A DNA stretch of 64,000 nt from Pedobacter sandarakinus (GTDB lineage Bacteria > Bacteroidota > Bacteroidia > Sphingobacteriales > Sphingobacteriaceae), in the NCBI RefSeq assembly GCF_026240095.1, contig NZ_JAPIVG010000006.1, positions 62,001 to 126,000 on the forward strand, in the 5' to 3' direction. Positions 35,600 to 44,149 of the stretch are shown in pieces (position 1 is the first letter of the stretch; every line of letters starts with the position of its first letter). The notes beneath the pieces are model-generated. The model did not search any database. It had not been told where the DNA came from and saw nothing but the letters and a program-made list of their open reading frames with translations. The translations under genes were made by a program, and so were the position numbers.

Positions 35600-36250
35600 A
35601 TGAATAAGACAAGTCGCTGGCAAGTTGCTCAATTTTTTGAAATCAGATGGTGGAAAAATTACCTTAAAAGTAAAGACGTTGAGCCATATCTCGCCTGGAA
35701 AAAATCTTATTGGAGAGATTTCCTTGCTAAAATAAATGAAAGTCTTTCCTTAGAAAAGGCTTCAAAAATACTCGATGCTGGCTGCGGCCCTGCTGGAATT
35801 TTTATCGAATTGCAGGAATATGATGTTACAGCAATCGATCCGCTATTGGATCAATACAACGATAAATTAGACCATTTTAAGAAAGAGAAATATCCCAACA
35901 CAAAATTTAACACCGTAGCGCTTGAAAGTTATGAAAACGCGAATCATTTCGATGTTATCTTCTGTATCAATGCAATAAACCACGTTTCAGATCTTGCTAA
36001 AGCTTTTCATCAATTATATAAAAGCGCCAAAACCGGTGGCACGATTGTCGTTTCTATCGATGCGCATAATCACTCCATCTTAAAACATATATTCCGACTC
36101 CAACCAGGAGATATTCTTCACCCCCATCAATTTGATTTAGAAGAATACAAGAAAATGCTCACTGACCTTAATTGCTCCATCCTGCAAGCCGTGCTGATAA
36201 AAAAAGAGTTTCTTTTTAATCACTACGTACTCGTAGCCCGTAAAGATTAG
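35600..36250 (+). CDS. Class I SAM-dependent methyltransferase
   Basis: 216 residues. SAM-binding motif I is ILDAGCGPAGIFIEL, motif II region VTAIDPLLDQY and post-motif VIFCINAINHVSDLAKAF (motif IV). Methyltransf_11/UbiE-like; the substrate is unknown. It is divergent from the flippase-like gene. Confidence 0.87.
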   Translation: MNKTSRWQVAQFFEIRWWKNYLKSKDVEPYLAWKKSYWRDFLAKINESLSLEKASKILDAGCGPAGIFIELQEYDVTAIDPLLDQYNDKLDHFKKEKYPNTKFNTVALESYENANHFDVIFCINAINHVSDLAKAFHQLYKSAKTGGTIVVSIDAHNHSILKHIFRLQPGDILHPHQFDLEEYKKMLTDLNCSILQAVLIKKEFLFNHYVLVARKD

Positions 36251-36379
36251 GTTCTAGAACTTGAGAAAAAAAGTTTGCTACAGGTGAGTCTTCCTATTTC
36301 CGGTGTTCAAAACTCATAGCAAAAATTAAATCCCCTTATAAGTCAGTTTTAATAAAGACTATTCTTTAATATTGCCTTA

Positions 36380-36967
36380 ATGTTGAACGAAAAAAAGGAA
36401 CGGATAATTATGGGCATAGATCCCGGTACTGCGGTAATGGGCTATGGACTAATTTTAGAGAAAGGGAATAAAACAGAATTGATTAGCCTGGGCATCGTAA
36501 AAATGACACACCTTGATGATCCATTTTTGAAACTTCAACGCATTTTCGAAAAGACGGTAACGCTCATTGATCAATATAAACCAGATGTTTTAGCTATTGA
36601 AGCTCCTTTCTATGGAAAAAACATTCAGGTATTGTTAAAATTGGGCAGGGCACAGGGCATAGCCATTGCAGCAGCACTTTCAAGAAACATACCAGTTACC
36701 GAATATTCTCCCAGGAAAATAAAACAATCCATTACGGGCAATGGAAACGCTACTAAAGAACAAGTAGCGGGGATGCTTCAGCGATTGTTAAACTTTAAAG
36801 AAACGCCAGAGTTTTTAGATGCTACCGATGGTTTGGCCGTTGCCGTGTGCCACTCGTTCCAAAAAATAACATCAGGCGGAAAATCCAAAACCTACTCGGG
36901 CTGGGAGTCTTTTGTAACCGACAATAAAACCAAAGTTAAAGGCTTAGCGGCAAAAGCAAAAAAGTAG
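36380..36967 (+). CDS. ruvC: Crossover junction endodeoxyribonuclease RuvC
   Basis: 195 residues. Holliday junction resolvase. Catalytic acids: Asp14 (GIDPGTAVMGYG), Glu74 (AIEAPFYGKN), and Asp147 and Asp150 (FLDATDGLAVAVCH). The RuvC-specific loop TEYSPRKIKQSITGNGNATKEQV is present. The tail is Lys-rich. A second ATG at 36410 is possible, but would remove only ten residues. Confidence 0.95.
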   Translation: MLNEKKERIIMGIDPGTAVMGYGLILEKGNKTELISLGIVKMTHLDDPFLKLQRIFEKTVTLIDQYKPDVLAIEAPFYGKNIQVLLKLGRAQGIAIAAALSRNIPVTEYSPRKIKQSITGNGNATKEQVAGMLQRLLNFKETPEFLDATDGLAVAVCHSFQKITSGGKSKTYSGWESFVTDNKTKVKGLAAKAKK

Positions 36968-37011
36968 TCTGCTGGCGTAATAACACGGCAGAATACTTAG
37001 AATTTGTTGAG

Positions 37012-37314
37012 CTAAGATTTCGGATGCATGGTCCAAAACCATTTAGCTACCAGTTGTATGGTTAGGGCTAGCGGTATCAGTACAATTACATTAAATAACA
37101 TCAAATTCGCTTCATCATTGGTGCATTTATACGGCACTTCTTTACGATGATAGAAGTCTGACAAACCATCGAAAATAAATGGCCATATGAACAAGCAGAT
37201 GGCGTAAGTTAGATACGGAAACCCGGTATTTTCTACATAGTTACCACTTTGTTTATAAGCAAAACAAAGTGGTAAAGCAAAATAGGGTACTAGAAAAACA
37301 ATCAATCCCATCAT
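37012..37314 (-). CDS. Small membrane protein, unknown
   Basis: 100 residues with three hydrophobic segments (about 1-18, 30-50 and 73-90). Sequence is aromatic-rich (FPYLTYAICLFIWPFIFDGLSDFYHR). No family recognised. Its ATG lies 2 nt after the stop codon of the DUF4349 gene, so the two form an operon. Confidence 0.65.
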   Translation of the reverse strand: MMGLIVFLVPYFALPLCFAYKQSGNYVENTGFPYLTYAICLFIWPFIFDGLSDFYHRKEVPYKCTNDEANLMLFNVIVLIPLALTIQLVAKWFWTMHPKS

Positions 37315-37316
37315 GC

Positions 37317-38165
37317 TTATAGTTTCTGAAATTTAAAACGTTTAAACATGAAAATAGTGATGCCAGCCAATACTATAAAAACCCATAAATTTGCAAGTGT
37401 TAAAACAATCTCTTTAAAAATTATCCACCCGTTTGTAATTCCCATCCATAACCTACTGGCAAAATTTGGCTTATAATCGTAGATGTTATCGTTAGCGATT
37501 AGCATCGTTTTAATGGTGTTATCCTGATAAAAATTGAGGGTAATGGTGCTGTATTTTACGCGGTCATCAATTTTCAAATTTTCGATCTTCCTGTCAATGA
37601 AGTCATCTTTAATCAATAAAGAGGTTTCCACATTCGGACTTTTCTTTGTTGCTAAACCGTTTATTCTTTTTACCGCCTCTACCCTGTTCTCGGCCTTAAG
37701 CTTATTAGCCAGGTATGCAATACTTTGGTCGTCCAATCTCATCGATTGGTTGTCGATAAATACAGCTATTTGCGCCATAGCATTAGTAAAGTCATCTAAA
37801 TTTTCTGACGGAATTTTTGCCACCAAATAGCCTTCGGTACGGTAAGCGGTAATTTCCTTTAAAGAATCGGTTGTTTGTTTAATCTTATCGGTTTGATTCA
37901 CCACACTAGTAATGGCAAATTCGGTAACGGTGCCACCCTGGTGCTTTACCGCAATACTTAATTTTTCTTTCGTGCTTTGTACATCTTTTACACGAAATCG
38001 CATATCGGCAGTTTTAACAATCTTCTCGGTGGTTGCACTATCAGCAGCCTGTTGTGGTTCTAGCGTAATGCCATCAGTACTGGCTACACTTTCGTATTTC
38101 TTCTCGGCGTTTTGGCAGCTAGAAATGCTTGCGGCAATGGCAATAGCAATAATAATCCTTTTCAT
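37317..38165 (-). CDS. DUF4349 lipoprotein
   Basis: 282 residues. Lipobox ISSC (Cys17). DUF4349 begins at about residue 45 with KIVKTADMRFRVKDVQSTKEKL, passes through a coiled-coil-like middle (residues 150-190) and ends with a single C-terminal membrane segment (VLTLANLWVFIVLAGITIFMF) and a basic tail. The pairing of an N-terminal lipid anchor and a C-terminal membrane helix is characteristic of the family, which has no established function. Confidence 0.85.
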   Translation of the reverse strand: MKRIIIAIAIAASISSCQNAEKKYESVASTDGITLEPQQAADSATTEKIVKTADMRFRVKDVQSTKEKLSIAVKHQGGTVTEFAITSVVNQTDKIKQTTDSLKEITAYRTEGYLVAKIPSENLDDFTNAMAQIAVFIDNQSMRLDDQSIAYLANKLKAENRVEAVKRINGLATKKSPNVETSLLIKDDFIDRKIENLKIDDRVKYSTITLNFYQDNTIKTMLIANDNIYDYKPNFASRLWMGITNGWIIFKEIVLTLANLWVFIVLAGITIFMFKRFKFQKL

Positions 38166-38365
38166 GATTTTGTGGTTTTAAGCTGTTAATCATTTATATT
38201 ATTACCTTCTTTGGCCATTGAAGTTGCGGAAAATGCATCCGCGTTTTTCCCTTTATACAAAAAACCAAAATAGGTAACCCTAAGCTTGCCTACAACTTCT
38301 GAAACAAAGGATTGGAATACAATTTTCTTGATTTGGAAAGCAAATGCAGAATCTTATAGGTAAGC

Positions 38366-38430
38366 GTAGCCCCGCCATCCGCTATAGCCCTTCATTTCAT
38401 TTCGGGGCTGCCGCTATTGTCGGGTTTAAA
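38366..38430 (-). repeat. REP-like dispersed repeat, copy E
   Basis: 65 nt, 58 identical to copy D. On the minus strand: TTTAAACCCGACAATAGCGG, then agccccg with the partner cgggg, the TGAAATGAAGGGCTATAGCG core and GGATGGCGGGGCTAC. Confidence 0.75.
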
Positions 38431-38455
38431 TAGAACGGTTTACCTAAGTAAAATA

Positions 38456-38552
38456 AACCTGATAGCAGTGAGCACCCATGGGCGTTCTGCGTAGAAACAA
38501 CGAGGTACCTACACCGCCCATTGGTGGAAACGGATAGCAGGTCTTTCGCAAC
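38456..38552 (+). repeat. REP-like dispersed repeat, copy H
   Basis: Starts AAACCTGATAGCAGTGAGCA, has arms cccatgggcg and cgcccattgg in the interior, and ends AACGGATAGCAGGTCTTTCG. It points away from copy E, with about 25 nt between their AACCC/AACCT ends. Confidence 0.6.
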
Positions 38553-38589
38553 CGAAACGTACCGGAGCTTGCTTTCCAAAACCGTTTAA

Positions 38590-38627
38590 AAACAAAAAAG
38601 CCGATTATGAAAAATCATAATCGGCTA
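38590..38627 (-). terminator. Terminator of the 38648 gene
   Basis: Perfect 12-bp stem agccgattatga / tcataatcggct with a 4-nt A loop, followed on the minus strand by a T tract, 21 nt after the stop codon. Confidence 0.88.
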
Positions 38628-38647
38628 TTATATCTAGATAGAAATAG

Positions 38648-38866
38648 TTATGCATCTAAAATTTTGAACACACCTTTAATGCTGATGATTGCTCCAATAA
38701 ATAGGATAATCCATGAAACTAAAGATAAAATCCAAGAATCGAACGCGAAACGAGCATAGGTACCCACCATGCAAATAAGTACGCCAAAAATCATTAATTT
38801 ATAAATTCCCGGCTGGTTGGCCGTTTGCATACTTTCTGTATTGTGCTTTAATTCGTTGTTCTCCAT
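38648..38866 (-). CDS. Small two-helix membrane protein
   Basis: 72 residues from the ATG at 38866. A polar N-terminal 20 residues precede two membrane segments (about 22-40 and 45-64, LMIFGVLICMVGTYARFAF and LSLVSWIILFIGAIISIKGVF). No family or function recognised. The frame is open 18 codons further upstream, but those codons overlap an A/T-rich leader (encoding LFANKYYFCNIIKN) unlike the rest. Confidence 0.65.
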   Translation of the reverse strand: MENNELKHNTESMQTANQPGIYKLMIFGVLICMVGTYARFAFDSWILSLVSWIILFIGAIISIKGVFKILDA

Positions 38867-38924
38867 AATTTTATTTTTTATGATGTTGCAAAAGTAATAC
38901 TTATTGGCGAATAAAAGCAAATAC

Positions 38925-39689
38925 TTAGTAACTTTTTAATCGTTCTAGTCGCTGTTTTGCCTTCTCCTTGTCGCTTAGGTTTTCGCCTTGGTACAGGGGC
39001 TTTTCCCAATCGCCATACATGGGGTTAGGTAACACAATGTATTTTGTACCAAATAGGTTTTGGTTAGCTATAACCTCCGTGGCTGTATTCTTGTTTTCCC
39101 GGTAAAAAATATTGCTAAAATCGCTTAAATTATCGCCACAAAGCATTAAAATATGATGTGTTTCAGCAATTGTTTGTCTGCGGGGTTCCTTATTCGAGGT
39201 ACCTTTTGAAACCAACAAATGTGCATCATCGGCATATGGAAAACCAAATTTCTGTAGGTTTTTTAGTGTTGCATCATAATCTTTTTCATCGCGGTTGCTC
39301 AAGTAAAAAGTTTCAATATTTTTTGAAGCGGCGAATTTTAAAAAAGCCAATGCGCCCGGTACCGTATCGGCTTTGGATAGGTTTGTCCATTCCGTCCAAT
39401 CGCTTGGGTTATAACTTAAGCCTTTTTTAATTTCATGGCCTTGAAACGGAGAATTATCTAAAACAGTTTCATCTATATCTACAATCACGCAGTTGGGCTT
39501 CTTGCTAGTATCTGACCATAACGCTTCCTTTAGTGATAAACGGGCAAAGTTATAAGCCTGAAAACACAAGGCTTTGTATTCACCAGATGTTTGTTGCCAT
39601 AAAACTGCATTGGTATAATCTCTTGCTGGCGATTGAGCGTTAACAAAAAATGGAGCGAATGCTATGATGATCAAGATGTATTTTTTCAT
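38925..39689 (-). CDS. 5'-nucleotidase, e(P4)-type class C acid phosphatase
   Basis: 254 residues. Periplasmic HAD phosphatase, subclass IIIB. Signal peptide to VNAQ. Motif I is VIVDIDETVLDNS, motif II YLSNRD, and the late acid block LLMCGDNLSDFSNIF. Homologues dephosphorylate NMN and nucleoside monophosphates to allow uptake. The leader ends in NAQS rather than a lipobox Cys, unlike the Haemophilus lipoprotein e(P4), so this copy is probably soluble. Confidence 0.9.
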   Translation of the reverse strand: MKKYILIIIAFAPFFVNAQSPARDYTNAVLWQQTSGEYKALCFQAYNFARLSLKEALWSDTSKKPNCVIVDIDETVLDNSPFQGHEIKKGLSYNPSDWTEWTNLSKADTVPGALAFLKFAASKNIETFYLSNRDEKDYDATLKNLQKFGFPYADDAHLLVSKGTSNKEPRRQTIAETHHILMLCGDNLSDFSNIFYRENKNTATEVIANQNLFGTKYIVLPNPMYGDWEKPLYQGENLSDKEKAKQRLERLKSY

Positions 39690-39830
39690 TTGTTTAAATT
39701 GAATAACAAAGATATTGACTCGTTTCGATGATCGATGTTTTTAGTTTGATTTATTGCAAATCGCTCTCTAGATCAACTGGAATGTATATTTATCAGCCAG
39801 CATGTGCTATTTAGCAAAAATCCATCAACA

Positions 39831-39866
39831 AAAAAACCCTCATCGTAACACGATGAGGGTTTTTAT
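39831..39866 (-). terminator. Terminator of the ATP synthase operon
   Basis: aaaaaccctcatcg and cgatgagggttttt arms with a 5-nt loop, followed by T residues on the minus strand, 37 nt after the atpG stop. Confidence 0.88.
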
Positions 39867-39902
39867 ATCTGTGTAGATTCTGTGATGTAGTAATGACTTT
39901 TC

Positions 39903-40787
39903 CTATCCGTTCAATGCTGCAGCACCACTTACAATCTCAGTTAATTCAGTTGTAATTGCTGCCTGACGAGCTTGGTTATAAGAAAGTTTTAATGCTTTCA
40001 ATAATTCACCAGCATTTTCGGTTGCTTTATCCATAGAAGTCATACGTGCGCCATGCTCAGATGCGTGAGAATCTAGAACGGCTTTGTATAACTGAATTTT
40101 AATTGACTTAGGAATTAACTGCGCTACAATTTCTTCTTGAGATGGCTCCAGGATGTAGTCTACATTGGCCGCCTTAGCATTGGTAGCTATTGGCTCTGCT
40201 TTCGGTAAAGGCAACAACTGTTCGGTAGTAATAAACTGTACTGCTGCGTTTCTAAAACGGTTGTAAACAACTTCTACTTTATCAAAGTCACCTTTAATAA
40301 AACCAGCCATAATTGCATCAGTTATTTTGGTAACATTCTCAAAAGTTAGTGCAGAATACACCTCATTATTGTTTCCAATAACATTGTATTTGCGCTTCTC
40401 GTAAAAATCTTGTGTTTTCTTACCAATAGAAATAATGCTCACGTTACCGTTTTTTAGCTGTTCGCTGTATTTCTCGGCAATTAAGTTGTTGGCGGCTTTA
40501 ATTACGTTCATGTTAAAAGCACCAGCCAAACCACGGTTTGATGATACGGTAACAATTAAAACCTTATTGGGTTCACGCTCTTGGATAAAAGGCGATGAAG
40601 AACCCTCCAAACTTGCCGAAAGATTTTCTAAAATCTCCTTCAATTTGGTTGCATAAGGACGTAAAGCGATAATTGCATTGGTAGCACGCTTCAACTTCGC
40701 CGCCGAAACCATTTTCATAGCTTTCGTAATCTGCTGGGTCGACTGTACCGATGCAATTCGGTTTCTTACTTCTTTTAAATTAGCCAT
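39903..40787 (-). CDS. atpG: ATP synthase F1 subunit gamma
   Basis: 294 residues. Central rotor shaft of F1. Signatures: NLKEVRNRIASVQSTQQITKAMKMVSAAKL at the N-terminus and ASEHGARMTSMDKATENAGELL with SYNQARQAAITTELTEIVSGAAAL at the C-terminus. Last gene of the operon; the beta and epsilon genes do not follow and the transcript ends at a terminator. An 87-nt gap with a heptad-repeat hairpin separates it from atpA. Confidence 0.97.
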   Translation of the reverse strand: MANLKEVRNRIASVQSTQQITKAMKMVSAAKLKRATNAIIALRPYATKLKEILENLSASLEGSSSPFIQEREPNKVLIVTVSSNRGLAGAFNMNVIKAANNLIAEKYSEQLKNGNVSIISIGKKTQDFYEKRKYNVIGNNNEVYSALTFENVTKITDAIMAGFIKGDFDKVEVVYNRFRNAAVQFITTEQLLPLPKAEPIATNAKAANVDYILEPSQEEIVAQLIPKSIKIQLYKAVLDSHASEHGARMTSMDKATENAGELLKALKLSYNQARQAAITTELTEIVSGAAALNG

Positions 40788-40797
40788 TCTTTATTTA

Positions 40798-40874
40798 GAT
40801 GTGAGATGTAAGATATGAGATGTGAGACGTTTCCGGCCCAATCTCAGATCTCAAATCTCATGTCTCAAATCTTA
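40798..40874. repeat. Heptad-repeat hairpin between atpA and atpG
   Basis: The left arm carries four consecutive 7-nt units GATGTGA, GATGTAA, GATATGA, GATGTGA. The right arm read as its reverse complement carries GATTTGA, GACATGA, GATTTGA, GATCTGA. The arms are separated by gacgtttccggcccaatc and can pair in several registers, because the period is the same on both sides. Confidence 0.8.
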
Positions 40875-42449
40875 TTAATATTTACTTGAAATCTCTTTTG
40901 CTACAGTATCTAAAACGCCGGTAATGCTATCATCGAACTTACCAGCTTTTAAAGCCGCTAAAGTATCTGCATGGCGCATTTCCAATTGTGTTAAAAATTC
41001 TGTTTCAAATTCCTTAACCTTATTTACCGGAACGTTACGCATTAAATTTTTAGTACCTGCATAAACAATTGCTACCTGTTTTTCTACTGTGAAAGGAGAA
41101 AATTGCGCTTGCTTTAACATTTCTACGTTACGTGCGCCTTTATCTAAAACCGATTTTGTAGCAGCATCTAAATCAGAACCGAATTTAGAGAAAGCCTCTA
41201 ATTCACGGTATTGAGCCTGATCTAACTTTAAAGTACCTGCAACTTTTTTCATCGATTTAATCTGAGCATTACCACCAACACGTGATACCGAGATACCTAC
41301 GTTAATTGCCGGACGGATACCTGAGTTGAACAAGTTTGACTCTAAGAAAATCTGGCCATCAGTAATCGAAATTACGTTAGTTGGAATATAAGCTGACACG
41401 TCACCTGCTTGTGTTTCGATAATTGGAAGTGCAGTTAATGAACCACCTCCTTTAACGATATGTTTAATCGACTCAGGTAAATCGTTCATGTTTTTAGCGA
41501 TATCATCGTTAGCGTTGATTTTCGCAGCTCTTTCCAATAAACGACTGTGTAAGTAGAAAACGTCTCCAGGATAAGCTTCACGGCCCGGTGGACGACGAAG
41601 TAATAAAGATACCTCACGGTAAGCAACAGCTTGCTTAGATAAATCATCATAAACAATTAGAGCTGGTCTACCTGTATCACGGAAAAATTCGCCAATTGCA
41701 GCACCTGCAAATGGAGCATAAAACTGCATCGGAGCAGGATCTGCAGCCGAAGCAGCAACAACAACTGTATATGGTAAAGCACCGTTCTCTTCTAGTGTAC
41801 GTACAATGTTGGCTACAGTAGAATTTTTCTGTCCAATAGCTACATAGATACAAAACACAGGTTGTCCGGCTTCATAAAATTCTTTTTGGTTGATAATGGT
41901 ATCGATACAAACAGCTGTTTTACCAATCTGGCGGTCACCAATAACCAACTCACGCTGACCACGACCAATTGGAATCATGGCATCGATAGCTTTAATACCA
42001 GTTTGTAAAGGCTCATTTACCGGTTGACGATAAATTACACCTGGCGCTTTACGCTCCAAAGGCATTTCGTAAGTTTCACCTAAGATAGGTCCTTTACCAT
42101 CTAAAGGCTCTCCTAAGGTGTTAACCACGCGGCCAAGCATACCTTCACCAACTTTAATAGAGGCAATTTTTTTGGTACGTTTAATTGTATCACCTTCTTT
42201 AATCTCGTCAGATGCACCCAAAAGTACCACCCCAACGTTATCTTCTTCAAGGTTTAATACAATGCCTTGCAGGCCGTTTGCAAATTCAACCAACTCTCCC
42301 GATTGAACTTTAGTTAAACCGTAAACACGGGCAATACCGTCGCCCACTTGCAACACTGTACCAACTTCTTCCAGTTCGGTTTCTGATTTGAAGCCCGCCA
42401 ATTGCTGTCTGATAATTGCCGATACTTCGTCTGGTCTTACCTCTACCAT
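40875..42449 (-). CDS. atpA: ATP synthase F1 subunit alpha
   Basis: 524 residues. Non-catalytic nucleotide-binding subunit of F1. Walker [58 protein letters not shown] and the Arg finger region [18 protein letters not shown] are all present. Second F1 gene of the operon, after atpH. Confidence 0.98.
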   Translation of the reverse strand: MVEVRPDEVSAIIRQQLAGFKSETELEEVGTVLQVGDGIARVYGLTKVQSGELVEFANGLQGIVLNLEEDNVGVVLLGASDEIKEGDTIKRTKKIASIKVGEGMLGRVVNTLGEPLDGKGPILGETYEMPLERKAPGVIYRQPVNEPLQTGIKAIDAMIPIGRGQRELVIGDRQIGKTAVCIDTIINQKEFYEAGQPVFCIYVAIGQKNSTVANIVRTLEENGALPYTVVVAASAADPAPMQFYAPFAGAAIGEFFRDTGRPALIVYDDLSKQAVAYREVSLLLRRPPGREAYPGDVFYLHSRLLERAAKINANDDIAKNMNDLPESIKHIVKGGGSLTALPIIETQAGDVSAYIPTNVISITDGQIFLESNLFNSGIRPAINVGISVSRVGGNAQIKSMKKVAGTLKLDQAQYRELEAFSKFGSDLDAATKSVLDKGARNVEMLKQAQFSPFTVEKQVAIVYAGTKNLMRNVPVNKVKEFETEFLTQLEMRHADTLAALKAGKFDDSITGVLDTVAKEISSKY

Positions 42450-42500
42450 AATTTTAATTATATCTTTTTGTAAATGTAAATCTTGTAGTCCTTTTGTTGT

Positions 42501-42570
42501 GCTAGCCCCGCTTTCTGCTATAGCCTTTTTGCTTTCAGCTTAAAAGCCTGCCGCTGCCAATCGGGTTTAT
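42501..42570 (-). repeat. REP-like dispersed repeat, copy G (inside the ATP synthase operon)
   Basis: On the minus strand: ATAAACCCGATTGGCAGCGG, then a variant interior with aggctttt... and aaaaggct arms, and CTATAGCAGAAAGCGGGGCT at the end. The outer blocks match copies D and E; the inner hairpin is different in sequence but equally placed. Confidence 0.65.
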
Positions 42571-42649
42571 AATATAGCTGCTGTAATTCTTCTGTTATTT
42601 CAGCACCCCTCATTGGTTTTAAACCGGCTTGAGATGCCTTCACAGCTAA

Positions 42650-43189
42650 CTACGCAGCAAATTCTTTTTTAAGTTTGCTTAATCCGCTCGCAATACTTGC
42701 GTCAAATTGCTTGTCGCCAACCTTTAAAATAAAGCCACCAATTAGTTTCTCGTTAATCTTTTCATTAACAATAACTTCGTTAGCACCCATTTCTTTTTTA
42801 ACAATAGCAACAATCTGCTGTTTTGCCGCATCGCTTAAAGCTGTTGCTGTAGTTACATCAGCAGTAACAATCCCTTTGATAATGTTATATTGCTGGATAA
42901 ACTGCTTCGCGGTTGCAAATAAGATTGCCGAGCGACCTTTGTTTACAACAGTTTTGAAAAATGTTAAAGAAAGCTTACCAACCTTATCAGCAAAAATACC
43001 ATTCAAGATACCTGTCTTTTTATCAAGCGGTACAATTGGGTTTTTAAGTATTGCTTCTAGTTCAGGGGTTTCATTAACCACTTTCTCAAACAAAACCATA
43101 TCATTGTAAGACGCTGCTAAACCATTGTTTTCAACAGCTAAGTCTATTAATGATTTGGCGTATCTGCTTGCAACTTTAATTTCTGACAT
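42650..43189 (-). CDS. atpH: ATP synthase F1 subunit delta
   Basis: 179 residues. Peripheral stalk subunit joining F1 and the b subunits. Signatures: VASRYAKSLIDLAVENN at the start, FFKTVVNKGRSAILFATAKQFIQQYN in the middle, and EKLIGGFILKVGDKQFDASIASGLSKLKKEF at the end. Confidence 0.95.
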   Translation of the reverse strand: MSEIKVASRYAKSLIDLAVENNGLAASYNDMVLFEKVVNETPELEAILKNPIVPLDKKTGILNGIFADKVGKLSLTFFKTVVNKGRSAILFATAKQFIQQYNIIKGIVTADVTTATALSDAAKQQIVAIVKKEMGANEVIVNEKINEKLIGGFILKVGDKQFDASIASGLSKLKKEFAA

Positions 43190-43195
43190 ATTTTT

Positions 43196-43305
43196 AGGTG
43201 TGAGATATGAGATATGAGATGTGAGCTGTGAGATTGAGTATCCAGAGTAATCTCCTCTCTCATATCTGATGTCTCAAATCTAGTATCTCAAATCTATTTT
43301 CTCAA
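43196..43305. repeat. Heptad-repeat hairpin between atpF and atpH
   Basis: Left arm 43201-43237 has TGAGATA, TGAGATA, TGAGATG, TGAGCTG, TGAGATT. The reverse complement of the right arm (about 43252-43303) shows TGAGAAA, ATAGATT, TGAGATA, CTAGATT, TGAGACA, TCAGATA, TGAGAGA. The unit matches that of the 40798-40874 element. Confidence 0.8.
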
Positions 43306-43307
43306 AA

Positions 43308-43802
43308 TTAGTTTAATTCAACGTCTTTTAACAAGTTAGCCACTAGAGCCTCTTGCTTAGTTTTATCATCTAATTGCGTACGTAATACACGTTCAGCAAT
43401 TTCAAGAGATAGCGTAGAAACCTGGTCTTTAACTTCAGCTAACGCAGCTTTCTTTTGGTTCTCGATTTCAATTTTAGCTTTCTCGATCAATTTAGCACCT
43501 TCAACCTGAGCTTGTTTCTTAGCTTCATTTAAGATACCATCCTTTAAGGTCTTAGCTTCCTTTAAAATCTCATCACGCTCAGCACGGGCTTGTTGCATTA
43601 ATTCTTGGTTCTGAGAAGTTAATTCTGCCATACGGATTTTAGCTAACTCAGCTTTGTTTAAAGCCTCATCAATGCTTTGCTCACGTTCGTGAATAGCACC
43701 TAAAATAGGTTTCCATGCAAACTTTCTAAGTAAAATCAATAAGCAGATAAATGCTAACGATGTCCAAAAAACCAATCCAATGCTTGGGGTTACTAATTCC
43801 AT
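43308..43802 (-). CDS. atpF: ATP synthase F0 subunit b
   Basis: 164 residues. One N-terminal membrane segment (IGLVFWTSLAFICLLILL), then FAWKPILGAIHEREQSIDEAL and a long coiled coil. Forms the peripheral stalk with delta. Normal length. Confidence 0.96.
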   Translation of the reverse strand: MELVTPSIGLVFWTSLAFICLLILLRKFAWKPILGAIHEREQSIDEALNKAELAKIRMAELTSQNQELMQQARAERDEILKEAKTLKDGILNEAKKQAQVEGAKLIEKAKIEIENQKKAALAEVKDQVSTLSLEIAERVLRTQLDDKTKQEALVANLLKDVELN

Positions 43803-43892
43803 TTTATCTAATTTTTTTAATCTTAATCTTTTTTAATAAGGCTGGGTAAATAACCAATCGTTAAATACCCAACCTAATTTTATCAGGTTGAA

Positions 43893-44120
<228 letters not shown>

Positions 44121-44149
44121 TTATATTAATTGTAAAAAATAGTTTTCTG

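Larger units (their letters stand above)
38166..38599. other. Gene-free stretch with two diverging repeat copies
   Basis: About 430 nt. The first 180 nt upstream of the DUF4349 gene show nothing recognisable. Copies E and H of the dispersed repeat fill 38366-38552, and a terminator for the next gene follows. A 60-codon frame within copy H is not credible. Confidence 0.6.

Noticed and set aside
38397-38579. 60-codon minus-strand frame
   Set aside because: It lies within repeat copies E and H and has no protein-like composition.
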